Shown: one piece after another, positions 48,049 through 57,489 of the stretch
Position numbering within the stretch: position 1 is the stretch's first letter
Layout: each line of letters begins with the position of its first letter
Source of the DNA: Gammaproteobacteria bacterium
GTDB lineage: Bacteria; Pseudomonadota; Gammaproteobacteria; Ga0077536
DNA length: 61,875 bases
Assembly: GCA_019747795.1 (NCBI GenBank)
Contig: JAIEQK010000136.1
Coordinates: 1 to 61,875 of the forward strand
Direction: 5' to 3'
Translations under genes and position numbers: made by a program
The notes under the pieces: model-generated
The model's database searches: none
What the model was told of the DNA's origin: nothing
The model's input: only the letters and a program-made list of their open reading frames with translations

Positions 48049-51000
48049 ATGAACGACATGACCCACGGCCTGGACGCGGCCACCCTCACCCTCGGCATCC
48101 CGGGCTTCACCTACCCGGACCTGTACGAGCCCCAGGCGCTGGCGCGCCTGACGGCCACCTTCGATGCCTTCCTGGCCGAACGCGACCCCAGTGTCGGCGC
48201 GCGGCTCGCGGCCTACCGCACCAGCCAGGGGGCCGGTATGACGCCGGAGGAGCAGTCCTTCACGCTGGTCGACGCCGCGCCCCATCTCGGCGCCTTCATC
48301 GCCCGCCTGTTCCGCATCGAGGGCGAATGGAACGCGCAGGTCGAGGCGATCCGCGACGAAGACCAGACCGTGCTCGGGTTTCGCAACCAGTTCGTCGAAC
48401 CGCTGGCCAAGAAGTACAAGGGCGTCGATGCCAAGGCATTCGAGCGCCCGGCGCTGGCGCAGGCCGCGGCCACGCTGCGTGACGCCGCGCGCGACGGCGC
48501 GCGGCTGGTCCACGACGAGGAATACCTGACGGCGCGGGCCGCCGCCCTCCTGTCCGGCGACGCAGCGCCGAGCGCGAGCTTCCTGGGCGCGCTGCGGCGC
48601 AATCCCGCCTGGGCCGCGCTCGCGGCGGACGGCGCGCTGATCGAAGCCGCGCGTACGGCGCTCGAGCAGTGGTGCCTGCTGGTGCAGACCGACGCCGACT
48701 TCCATCCCGCCGCCGCCAACGCCTGGGCTTCGTTCAAGCAGCCGGCCAAGACCGACGTGCAGCACCTTGTGCACCACCCCGAAGTCGATCGCGGCGGCTA
48801 CAAGGCCTGGGTCGCCGAGGACGCGCACCGCCGTCGGCGCGACGGCTTCCATCTCACAGACCCGCGCTACGGCCGTCGGCGCGTGATGTACGAGGTCGAT
48901 CACTGCATCTACTGCCACGACCGCGACAACGACACCTGCTCGAAGGGCATGCCGAACAAGAAGGACGGCGGCTTCAAGACCAACGCGCTCGGCGTCGCCG
49001 TCACCGGCTGCCCGCTGGGCGAGAAGATCTCGGAGATGCACGTCGTCAAGCGCGGCGGCGACAACATCGGCGCGCTGGCGCTGGTGGTGATCGACAACCC
49101 GATGTGCCCCGGCACCGGCCACCGCATCTGCAACGACTGCATGAAGGGCTGCATCTACCAGAAGACCGAGCCGGTCAACATTTCGCAGATCGAGACCAAC
49201 GTCCTGACCGACGTGCTGAACCTACCCTGGGGCTTCGAGATCTACGCGCTGCTGACGCGCTGGAACCCGCTGAACGTCAGGCGCCCGCAGCTCGCGCCCT
49301 ACAACGGCAAGAAGGTGCTGGTGGCGGGCCTCGGCCCCGCCGGCTACACCCTCGCCCACTACCTGCTGCAGGAAGGCTTCGCGGTGGTCGGCATCGACGC
49401 GCTCAAGGTCGAGCCGCTACCGAGCTATCTCACCGGCTCGGCCACCGAGCCGCCGCAGCCGATACGCGACTTCGCCACGCTCTACGACGACCTGGACAGC
49501 CGCACCAACAACGGCTTCGGCGGCGTGGCCGAGTACGGCATCACGGTCCGCTGGGACAAGAACTTCCTCAAGGTCATCTATCTCACCCTGCTGCGCCGTC
49601 GCACCTTCCGCGCCTACGGCGGCGTGCGCTTCGGCGGCACGATGACGCTGGACGACGCCTGGAACTTCGGCTTCGACCACGTCGCGCTCGCGACCGGCGC
49701 CGGCAAGCCGTCGATCATCGGGCTGAAGAACAACCTGATCCGCGGCATCCGCAAGGCCTCCGACTTCCTGATGGGTCTGCAGCTGACCGGCGCGGCCAAG
49801 CTGAATTCGCTGGCCAACATGCAGGTCCGCCTGCCGGCCGGCGTGATCGGCGGCGGCCTCACCGCCATCGACACCGCGACCGAGGTGATGGCCTATTACC
49901 CGCGCCAGGTGGAGAAGACTCTATACCGCTACGAGAAGCTCTGCGCCGAATCCGACGAAGCCTCGGTGCGCGCGAAGTACGACGCCGAGGAACTCGGGAT
50001 CCTCGACGAGTTCCTCGCCCACGGTCGCGCAGTGCGCGCCGAGCGCCAGCGCGCCGACAAGGCGGGCGAGGTGCCGGACTTCGCGCCGCTGGTCAAGAGC
50101 TGGGGGGGCGTGACGCTCTTCTACCGCAAGAGCATCAACGACTCGCCGGCCTACCGGCAGAATCACGAGGAAGTGAACGAGGCGCTGCAGGAAGGCATCT
50201 ACATCGCGACCGGCATGAATCCGGAAGAGGCCTTCGCCGACGACTTCGGCGCGCTGAAGGCCGTGCGCTTCTCACGCGGCAAGGGCGAGTCCGACATCGA
50301 ACTGCCGCTGCGCGCGCTGTTCGTCGCCGCCGGCACCTCGCCGAACATCATCTACGAGCAGGAGCATCCGGGCACCTTCGAGCTGGACGGCAAGTTCTTC
50401 CGTCGCTACGAGCCGCGCGACGGCAAGCTGGTGCCCGCCGAAGGCGTGCTGACGCCCAAGCTCGCCTCGCCCTCGCCCTTCACGTCCTATGAGCGTGACG
50501 GGCGCTACGTGACCTTCTACGGCGACAACCACCCGGTCTACGCCGGCAACGTGGTGAAGGCCATGGCGAGCGCGAAGGACGGCTATCCCTACATCGTGGA
50601 GCTCTTCAAGGACGAGGTCGCGAAGCTGAATCCGGACGAGCAGCCGCTGCGCGAGGTCGACCTGCGCCGCTTCGTGCAGCGCCTGGACGAGGCGCTGCTC
50701 GCCACCGTGGTGGCGGTGAACCGCCTGACGCCGACCATCATCGAGGTGGTCGCACACGCCCCGGCCGCGGCCGCCAAGTTCGAGCCCGGCCAGTTCTACC
50801 GGGTGCAGAACCCCGAGGCCTTCGCGCCGCGGGTGGAGAGCACGGTGCTCGCGCCCGAAGGTCTCGCGCTCACCGGCGCCTGGGTCGACAAGGACCAGGG
50901 ACTGGTGTCGCTCATCGCGCTCGAGATGGGCGCTTCCTCGCGCCTGCTGCAGCGCTGCCGCCCCGGTGACCCGCTGGTGGTGATGGGCGTGACCGGCGCA

Positions 51001-51669
51001 CCGACCCACATCCCGAAGAACGGCCGCGTGCTGATGGTGGGCGGCGGTCTCGGCAACGCCGTGCTGTTCTCCATCGGCAAGGCGCTGCGCGCGGCGGGCA
51101 ACCAGGTGCTGTACTTCGCCGGCTACAAGAAGCCCATCGACGTGTTCAAGCTGGACGACATCGAAGCCGCGGCGGACGTCGTGGTGTGGGCGGTGGATCC
51201 GGGTCCGAACGTGGAGGCGATCGCGCCGCGCCGCGCGCAGGACAAGACCTTCGTCGGCAACGTGGTGCAGGCCATGGTCGCTTACGCGGAGGGTCAGATC
51301 GGCGAGGTCACCCTGCCCTTGAACAGCATGGACGAGGTGATCGTCATCGGCTCTGACCTGATGATGGCGGCGGTCAAGCGCGCGCGTAAGGAAGTGCTGG
51401 CGCCCTACCTCAAGCCCGAGCACATCGCCATCGGCTCCATCAACTCGCCCATGCAGTGCATGATGAAGGGCGTGTGCGCGCAGTGCCTGTGCAAGCACGT
51501 CGACCCGGTGACCGGCGAGGAGAGCTTCGTCTACTCCTGCTACAACCAGGACCAGCCGCTGGACGCGGTGGACTTTCCCAATCTCAGGGCCCGTCTGCGC
51601 CAGAACACGGTGCAGGAGAAGCTCTCCAACCTGTGGCTGGACCACCTGCTGGAAAGCGGCTCGGCCTGA
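48049..51669 (+). CDS. ~1206-aa FAD/Fe-S oxidoreductase: GltD/NfnB-like module fused to a PyrK/NfnA-like module, with a novel N-terminal extension
   Basis: Fe-S Cys clusters (HCIYCHDRDNDTC...TGCPLGEKI...CPGTGHRICNDCMKGCIYQKTEPVNISQIE); Rossmann KKVLVAGLGPAGYTLAHYLLQEGF; C-terminal FEPGQFYRVQ, GRVLMVGGGLGNAVLFSIGKAL, CMMKGVCAQCLCKHVDP. Confidence 0.85.
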   Translation: MNDMTHGLDAATLTLGIPGFTYPDLYEPQALARLTATFDAFLAERDPSVGARLAAYRTSQGAGMTPEEQSFTLVDAAPHLGAFIARLFRIEGEWNAQVEAIRDEDQTVLGFRNQFVEPLAKKYKGVDAKAFERPALAQAAATLRDAARDGARLVHDEEYLTARAAALLSGDAAPSASFLGALRRNPAWAALAADGALIEAARTALEQWCLLVQTDADFHPAAANAWASFKQPAKTDVQHLVHHPEVDRGGYKAWVAEDAHRRRRDGFHLTDPRYGRRRVMYEVDHCIYCHDRDNDTCSKGMPNKKDGGFKTNALGVAVTGCPLGEKISEMHVVKRGGDNIGALALVVIDNPMCPGTGHRICNDCMKGCIYQKTEPVNISQIETNVLTDVLNLPWGFEIYALLTRWNPLNVRRPQLAPYNGKKVLVAGLGPAGYTLAHYLLQEGFAVVGIDALKVEPLPSYLTGSATEPPQPIRDFATLYDDLDSRTNNGFGGVAEYGITVRWDKNFLKVIYLTLLRRRTFRAYGGVRFGGTMTLDDAWNFGFDHVALATGAGKPSIIGLKNNLIRGIRKASDFLMGLQLTGAAKLNSLANMQVRLPAGVIGGGLTAIDTATEVMAYYPRQVEKTLYRYEKLCAESDEASVRAKYDAEELGILDEFLAHGRAVRAERQRADKAGEVPDFAPLVKSWGGVTLFYRKSINDSPAYRQNHEEVNEALQEGIYIATGMNPEEAFADDFGALKAVRFSRGKGESDIELPLRALFVAAGTSPNIIYEQEHPGTFELDGKFFRRYEPRDGKLVPAEGVLTPKLASPSPFTSYERDGRYVTFYGDNHPVYAGNVVKAMASAKDGYPYIVELFKDEVAKLNPDEQPLREVDLRRFVQRLDEALLATVVAVNRLTPTIIEVVAHAPAAAAKFEPGQFYRVQNPEAFAPRVESTVLAPEGLALTGAWVDKDQGLVSLIALEMGASSRLLQRCRPGDPLVVMGVTGAPTHIPKNGRVLMVGGGLGNAVLFSIGKALRAAGNQVLYFAGYKKPIDVFKLDDIEAAADVVVWAVDPGPNVEAIAPRRAQDKTFVGNVVQAMVAYAEGQIGEVTLPLNSMDEVIVIGSDLMMAAVKRARKEVLAPYLKPEHIAIGSINSPMQCMMKGVCAQCLCKHVDPVTGEESFVYSCYNQDQPLDAVDFPNLRARLRQNTVQEKLSNLWLDHLLESGSA

Positions 51670-51679
51670 GGGTGAGAGC

Positions 51680-51707
51680 GACGGTCGCGGCGCACGCCGC
51701 GACCGTC
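51680..51707. terminator. Strong hairpin downstream of the flavoprotein gene
   Basis: gacggtcgcggc-gcac-gccgcgaccgtc. A second hairpin (atgccacgcccgcg...cgcgggcatggcgttt) lies at about 51717-51752. Confidence 0.55.
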
Positions 51708-51769
51708 ATCGCGCAATGCCACGCCCGCGCTCGTCGCGGGCATGGCGTTTAGGGGCTGAGAAAAGTCGC

Positions 51770-52525
51770 TCAGCCGCCGCGCCGACGCAGCGCCGCGAGG
51801 CCGCCCACCGCCGACAACATCAGCCATGCCGCGCCCGGCAGCGGCACCGGCTCCAGGGTCACCGCGAGGTTGTCCAGGCCGAGCGCGTCGGCATCGGGGT
51901 TCGCCGCGGGGTTGGTGATGGTAAAGCCGAGGATGTCGCGCGCGTCGCTCAGCACGCCGAAGAAGCCGAAGTTGCCGTTCACGATCTGCGACGCCGGCGT
52001 ATCGCCGAACAGGGTGATGGTCTCGTCGGCGCCGTTCTTGATGAGCGTCAGGACGAGATTGGTGGTGGTCCGCGAATCGCCGGCCCAGTCGCTCGCGTCG
52101 GTCAAGTCGAAGCTGAAGCCGCGCACCGGCAGGTCGAAGCTCACGGTATAGAAGGCGCTGCCGTTCGCCGTCACGCTGTCCAGGAAACGCCCGCCGCTGG
52201 CATAGGTGTCGAACGCCCCCACGCCCTCGACGATGTTGACGCCGCCGGTGGCGCTCGCGACGAGGCTCGCGCCGAAAGGTGCCAGCAGGGTGCCGGGCGC
52301 CGTCCCCACCGGCAGTTCGTCGAAGGTCTGCACCAGCAGCACGCCGGCCGCGGCCGTGAAGTCGGCGCGCGCCGCGTCGGCGTTGGGATGCGCCCCGCCG
52401 CCCACCAGGTTGCTGTTGTCCAGGCCGCTGAAGACCGTGGTGGCGGCCTGTGCGCCCTGCGCGCCCGCCAGCAGCAGCAGCGCGGCCGCGCAGCTCCGCA
52501 GTCCGGTGTTCTGTCCAGTCATCAT
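51770..52525 (-). CDS. PEP-CTERM/VPLP-CTERM sorted exported protein
   Basis: Signal peptide (SCAAALLLLAGAQGAQA); C-terminus VPLPGAAWLMLSAVGGLAALRRRG. Confidence 0.88.
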   Translation of the reverse strand: MMTGQNTGLRSCAAALLLLAGAQGAQAATTVFSGLDNSNLVGGGAHPNADAARADFTAAAGVLLVQTFDELPVGTAPGTLLAPFGASLVASATGGVNIVEGVGAFDTYASGGRFLDSVTANGSAFYTVSFDLPVRGFSFDLTDASDWAGDSRTTTNLVLTLIKNGADETITLFGDTPASQIVNGNFGFFGVLSDARDILGFTITNPAANPDADALGLDNLAVTLEPVPLPGAAWLMLSAVGGLAALRRRGG

Positions 52526-52861
52526 GACTCTCTCCCTTTGTTCCGGGCCCTTCTGATGCGAGCCCTGTGTCCCGAGGTCGGATTCGATGCTAGCCGAGCC
52601 GCGCGAACGCCCGATGCGATGCCGTTCACGAAGCGCCGCACGCGGCCGCGCGTCTTGCCGCTCTCCTGGGCGACGGGGATAATCGCGCCACGCCATCAGC
52701 GGAGCACTTCATTGGACTGTTACCCCACACGGTAGCCGTCCCCTCCAGCGCCTGCGTCATCCTCCGATGACCCGGACGTCGACCGGAGCGGGACGGAACC
52801 CCGACCCCATCCGGAAGACGAACGCTTTGCCGCCTGCCCGTTCCAGGCACTGGAGACGACC

Positions 52862-53833
52862 TTGCTGAACCTGTTCGCGCTCGACAACGGCCGCCTGAAG
52901 GGTGGCCTCGTGCAGACTCCGCTGGAGCAGCTGGAGCTGGGCGAGAACCGCCCGATCTGGGTCGACCTCGAGGACCCGACCGACGCCGAGAAGCAGTGGA
53001 TCACCACCCACTTCGGCCTCACCATCCCCGACGACGTCGAGGACGAGGACATCGAGGAGTCGGCGCGTTTCTACGAGGAGGACAACGGCGAACTGCACAT
53101 CCGCTCGGACTTCCTCATCGACGACGATGACACGGCGCGCAACGTGCGCGTGGCGTTCATTCTCTACAACCAGGTGCTGTTCTCGGTTCACAAGGAAGAC
53201 CTGCCGGTGTTCCGCCTGCTGCGCCTGCGCGCGCGGCGCATCCCGGCCCTGATCAACGACGACAAGGACGTGCTGCTGCGTCTCTACGACGCCGATGTCG
53301 AGTACTCGGCCGACGCGCTCGAAGGCATCTACGACAACCTCGAGAAGTTCAGCAACATGGTGCTGACCACCGAGGTCAGCGACGAGGACGCTGGCAAGGT
53401 GCTGGCGGACATCGCGCGCGAGGAGGACTTGAACGGTCGCATTCGGCGCAACGTGATGGACACCCGCCGCGCGGTCAGCTTCCTGCTGCGCGGGCGCATG
53501 CTGGACCCGGACCAGGTCGAGGCCTCGCGCCAGCTGCTGCGCGACATCGACTCGCTCGATTCGCACACCGCCTACCTGTTCGACAAGATCAACTTCCTGA
53601 TGGACGCCACCGTCGGCTTCATCAACGTCAACCAGAACAAGATCATCAAGATCTTCTCGGTGGCGAGCGTGGCGCTGCTGCCGCCGACCCTGATCGCGAG
53701 CATCTATGGCATGAACTTCCGCTTCATGCCGGAGCTGGAACAGAACTGGGGCTATCCCTTCGCGCTGACCCTGATGGCCGCCTCGGTCGCGGCGCCGATG
53801 ATCTATTTCTGGCGGAAGGGGTGGCTGCGGTAG
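52862..53833 (+). CDS. corA: CorA-family magnesium/divalent cation transporter
   Basis: SIYGMNFRFMPEL (GMN), VNQNKIIKIFSVASVALLPPTLIASIYGMNF, WVDLEDPTDAEKQW. The annotated start appears to be TTG, so the start is tentative. Confidence 0.93.
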   Translation: MLNLFALDNGRLKGGLVQTPLEQLELGENRPIWVDLEDPTDAEKQWITTHFGLTIPDDVEDEDIEESARFYEEDNGELHIRSDFLIDDDDTARNVRVAFILYNQVLFSVHKEDLPVFRLLRLRARRIPALINDDKDVLLRLYDADVEYSADALEGIYDNLEKFSNMVLTTEVSDEDAGKVLADIAREEDLNGRIRRNVMDTRRAVSFLLRGRMLDPDQVEASRQLLRDIDSLDSHTAYLFDKINFLMDATVGFINVNQNKIIKIFSVASVALLPPTLIASIYGMNFRFMPELEQNWGYPFALTLMAASVAAPMIYFWRKGWLR

Positions 53834-54001
53834 GTCGGGCTTCAGCCCGACATTGCCCCGCGGCGCGGGTTCCAACCCGACATACCGTTGTAGGTCGGGC
53901 TTCAGCCTGACATTTCGTTGTAGGTCGGGTTTCAACCCGACATTCGTCCCAGAGCGTCGTTCGAAGCCTCGCAAGGAATGTCGGGTGCAAGTCCGACCTA
54001 C
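53830..54001. repeat. REP-like palindromic repeat cluster
   Basis: gtaggtcgggcttcagcccgaca / gtaggtcgggcttcagcctgaca / gtaggtcgggtttcaacccgaca / tgtcgggtgcaagtccgaccta. Confidence 0.9.
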
Positions 54002-54029
54002 AATGCGCGGAGCCACCGAGGAGGCCGCC

Positions 54030-54680
54030 ATGGATCTCACCGACGTCATCCGCACCACCAATGCCTGCCGTTACTACAAGCCGGACCCGGTGCCGGACGA
54101 CGCGCTGCTGCGCGTGCTGGACGCCGCCCGCTGGGGGCCCACCGGCTCGAACAAGCAGCCCATCGCCTTCGTCGCGGTGAAGGATGCGGGCAAGCGCCGC
54201 GCGCTGCACGACCTCTACCAGCCGCTGTGGGACGCCATCGTTCCGCGCTACCGCTCGGGCGAGGCGCAGGCCGGCTTCAAGCCCGGCTTCATCGACCACG
54301 TCGATCACTTCGCGCGGCACCTGGCCGACGTGCCGGTGCTGATCGTGGTCGCCTGCGACATGACCCAGGTCACCGCGCTGGACGCCAACCTGGGCCGCCT
54401 GCCGCTCACGGCCGGTTCCTCGGTCTACCCGGCGGTACAGAACCTGCTGCTCGCGGCGCGCAACGAGGGCCTCGGCACCACGCTGACCACGATACTCGCG
54501 ATGGCCGAGAAGGATGTGCAGGCGGTGCTCGGCATGCCGGCCCACATGGCCTGCGCGGCGATGATCACCCTCGGCTGGCCGGCCAAACCGTTCCCCAAGC
54601 GCCTGCGGCGCAAGCCGCTCACCGAACTCGTGCACCTGGACGGCTGGGGGCAGGCGTTTCCTGGCGCCGAGGCCTTCTGA
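54030..54680 (+). CDS. Nitroreductase family protein
   Basis: DVIRTTNACRYYKPDPVPDDALLRVLDAARWGPTGSNKQPIAFVAVKD, SSVYPAVQNLLLAARNEGLGTTLTT, LGWPAKPFPKRLRRKPLTELVH. Confidence 0.92.
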   Translation: MDLTDVIRTTNACRYYKPDPVPDDALLRVLDAARWGPTGSNKQPIAFVAVKDAGKRRALHDLYQPLWDAIVPRYRSGEAQAGFKPGFIDHVDHFARHLADVPVLIVVACDMTQVTALDANLGRLPLTAGSSVYPAVQNLLLAARNEGLGTTLTTILAMAEKDVQAVLGMPAHMACAAMITLGWPAKPFPKRLRRKPLTELVHLDGWGQAFPGAEAF

Positions 54681-54810
54681 GCCTCGCGGCACTTGACCAC
54701 GATCAAGTCCCTACCCGCTGGCGGAATGGCGGCCCGGCGGGCCGTTTGAGGACAATTGTCCACCGGCGCGCGGCCGAGGCCGCGCGCTCCACACCTCCAG
54801 GAGTCATCCC

Positions 54811-56097
54811 ATGAAGTTCCATTGGTTCAACCTGATGCCCTGGCCCTACCTGCCGGACGACTTCACCGAGAAGCACCGGAGCGTATGGGTCGACGTGGAT
54901 TCGCGCCTGTTCGACGCGCGCAAGGCCAACCGCATCTACAACGATTACCTCGACCTGCTCGAACTCGCGGAGGACGTCGGCTACGACGGCCTCGGCATCA
55001 ACGAGCATCACCAGAACGCCTACGGGCTGATGCCTTCGCCGCAGCTGATGGCCGCCACGCTCGCGCGTCGCACCCATCGCGCCGCCATCCTGCTGCTCGG
55101 CCAGTCGCTCGCGCTCTACGACCCGCCGACCCGCGTGGCGGAAGAGATGGCGATGATCGACTGCATCTCCGGCGGACGCCTCATCTCCGGCTTCCCGGTA
55201 GGCTCGTCGATGGACGACAACTACGCCTGCGGCGTGAACCCCGCGACCCTGCGCGAGAAGTACCACGAGGCCCACAACCTCGTGCGCCGCGCCTGGTCCG
55301 ACCCGGACGTCTTCGCCTGGAACGGCAAGCACTACAAGCTGCGCTACGTGAACCTGTGGCCGCGTCCGATCCAGACGCCGCCACCCATCTGGATCCCGGG
55401 CGGCGGTTCGCTCGAGACCTGGGACTTCTGCGCCGAGCACAAGTACAACTACAGCTACCTGTCGTTCTCCGGCTACATCCGCGGCGCGCAGCTGATGGAA
55501 GGCTTCTGGCAGCGCATGGAACAGCTCGGCGCCGAGTTCAATCCCTACCAGGCGGCCTTCGCCCAGCAGATCTGCGTGGCCGAGACCGACGCCGAGGCCA
55601 AGCGTCTGTACGAGAAGCACGCGCGGTACTTCTTCTCGCGCTGCCTGCACGTCTACCCGGGCTTCGCCGACGCGCCAGGCTATCGCACCGAGCCGACCAT
55701 CCGCGCGGGTCTCGTCACGCAGATGGCGGGCCAGTCCTCGGCGCTCAACCAGGCGGCCGCGCTGTCCTGGGAGGAGATGATCGAGAAGGGCTACATCGTC
55801 GCCGGTTCGCCGGACAGCGTCGCCGCGCAGATCGAGAAGGTCATCGACACTCTGAAGGTCGGCCATCTCGTCTGCCTGCTGCACTTCGGCGACATGCCGA
55901 ACGATGTGTGCCGCTACTCGACCCAGATGTTCGCCGACAAGGTCATGCCGCAGATGCGGTCCAAGTGGGCGGGCTACGAGGACCACTGGTATCCGAAGGC
56001 CATGCCACTCGAGGATCGCGCGGAGCCGCGTACGGTCACGCCGTTTCCGGCGTCGCTGAACGAACCACCGCGCAAGCGCGTCGCGGAGGTGAAGTGA
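54811..56097 (+). CDS. LLM-class flavin-dependent monooxygenase
   Basis: MKFHWFNLMPWPYLPDDF, YDGLGINEHHQNAYGLMPSPQLMAATLARRTHRAAILLLGQSLALYDPPTRVAEEMAMIDCISGGRLISGFPVG. Confidence 0.94.
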   Translation: MKFHWFNLMPWPYLPDDFTEKHRSVWVDVDSRLFDARKANRIYNDYLDLLELAEDVGYDGLGINEHHQNAYGLMPSPQLMAATLARRTHRAAILLLGQSLALYDPPTRVAEEMAMIDCISGGRLISGFPVGSSMDDNYACGVNPATLREKYHEAHNLVRRAWSDPDVFAWNGKHYKLRYVNLWPRPIQTPPPIWIPGGGSLETWDFCAEHKYNYSYLSFSGYIRGAQLMEGFWQRMEQLGAEFNPYQAAFAQQICVAETDAEAKRLYEKHARYFFSRCLHVYPGFADAPGYRTEPTIRAGLVTQMAGQSSALNQAAALSWEEMIEKGYIVAGSPDSVAAQIEKVIDTLKVGHLVCLLHFGDMPNDVCRYSTQMFADKVMPQMRSKWAGYEDHWYPKAMPLEDRAEPRTVTPFPASLNEPPRKRVAEVK

Positions 56098-56894
56098 TGA
56101 ACCTCGAGACCATCGCCGTCGGGCCGGCGCGCCGCACGGTGTACTACTACCGCCGTGGCCACGGCCAGCCGCTGCTCTACCTGCACCACATGCTCGGCAT
56201 CGTCGGCTTCGAGCCGCTGCTCGCGAAGCTCGCCGAGAGCTTCGACGTGATCGCGCCCTACGCGCCCGGCTGGGGCCCGGCCAAGGACCAGCTGGAAGAC
56301 ATCGATCCTGGCGCGCTCGACATCACGCTGCACAACGTCGATCTCCTGAACGCGCTCGGCGTGAAGAGCGCGCACGTGATGGGCATCAGCATCGGCGCGT
56401 GGATGGGGGCGGAACTCGCCGCCATCGCGCCGCAGCGGGTGCTGAGCCTGACGCTCGTCAATCCGCTCGGCCTGTGGCTGGACGGCGTGGAATGCGCCGA
56501 TCCCTTCGCCCAGCATCCGGGCATGCCGTCGGAGATCCAGTTCTCCGAGCGCGGCCTGCGCAAGAGCCTCTTGCTCGAGGGCCGCGACAAGATGGATGCC
56601 CACGTCGAGGAACTGCTCAACCTGCGCGCCAGCGCCAAGTTCCTGTGGCCCATTCCGGACACCGGCATCTCGCGACGCCTGGGGCGCATCGAAGCGCCGA
56701 CCTTGATCGCGACTTCGGAAAAGGACCCGATAGTGCCCGCCGCGCATGGTGTCGCGTGGCGCGATGCGATCGCCGGCAGCCGCTTGACGACCATCGCCCA
56801 GGCAGGGCACCTTGCAGGCCTCGAACAGCCGGAGGCCTGCGCGGCCCTGGCGAGCGACTTCGTGCGCGACCACGCGATGTCTGCGGTGGCCTGA
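56097..56894 (+). CDS. Alpha/beta hydrolase
   Basis: GQPLLYLHHMLGIVGFEPLLAKLAESFDVIAPYAPGWG, HVMGISIGAWMGAELAA. The start overlaps the upstream stop (tgATGa). Confidence 0.9.
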   Translation: MNLETIAVGPARRTVYYYRRGHGQPLLYLHHMLGIVGFEPLLAKLAESFDVIAPYAPGWGPAKDQLEDIDPGALDITLHNVDLLNALGVKSAHVMGISIGAWMGAELAAIAPQRVLSLTLVNPLGLWLDGVECADPFAQHPGMPSEIQFSERGLRKSLLLEGRDKMDAHVEELLNLRASAKFLWPIPDTGISRRLGRIEAPTLIATSEKDPIVPAAHGVAWRDAIAGSRLTTIAQAGHLAGLEQPEACAALASDFVRDHAMSAVA

Positions 56895-56946
56895 CCCAGG
56901 CACTCGACAACGACGGTCCCCGGGACGGGTGGCCGTGACACCTACA

Positions 56947-56978
56947 GGAACGCCGGCGCCCCGCCGGCGTTCCGTTTA
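56947..56978 (+). terminator. Rho-independent-like terminator
   Basis: ggaacgccggcg-ccc-cgccggcgttcc followed by gttt. Confidence 0.65.
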
Positions 56979-56993
56979 CCGGGGAGAGAAAGC

Positions 56994-57422
56994 ATGAGCG
57001 ATACACACAAGGGCAGCTGCTTCTGCGGCACCGTGCAGTTCGAAGTGAGCGGCGCGCCGGTTGCGATGGGCATCTGCCATTGCGATTCCTGCCGCCACTG
57101 GTCGGCCGGACCGGTCAACAGCTTCGCGCTGTGGCCGAAGGACGTGGTCAAGATCACTGCCGGCGCGGACGCCATCGGCACCTACGCCAAGACCGACAAC
57201 AGCCATCGCAAGTGGTGCACCAAGTGCGGCGGCCACGTGATGAACGATCATCCGGGCATGGCCATGGCGGATGTGTTCGCGGCGGTGCTACCGACGCTGG
57301 AGTTCAAGCCGGCCATCCACGTGTTCTACGGCGAGAAGATGATCGCCATCAAGGACGGCCTGCCGAAGTTCAAGGATCTGCCGGCCGAGTTCGGCGGTTC
57401 GGGCGACACCCTGCCGGAATAA
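56994..57422 (+). CDS. GFA family zinc-binding protein
   Basis: KGSCFCGTVQFEVSGAPVAMGICHCDSCRHWSAGPVNSFALWP...KWCTKCGGHVMNDHPGM. Confidence 0.92.
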   Translation: MSDTHKGSCFCGTVQFEVSGAPVAMGICHCDSCRHWSAGPVNSFALWPKDVVKITAGADAIGTYAKTDNSHRKWCTKCGGHVMNDHPGMAMADVFAAVLPTLEFKPAIHVFYGEKMIAIKDGLPKFKDLPAEFGGSGDTLPE

Positions 57423-57489
57423 GCGCGCTCCAGCACGGCGACGGCGCGCGCCGTCGCCGTGCGTCACGCAGGTACCGGGGTCCCGCCGC

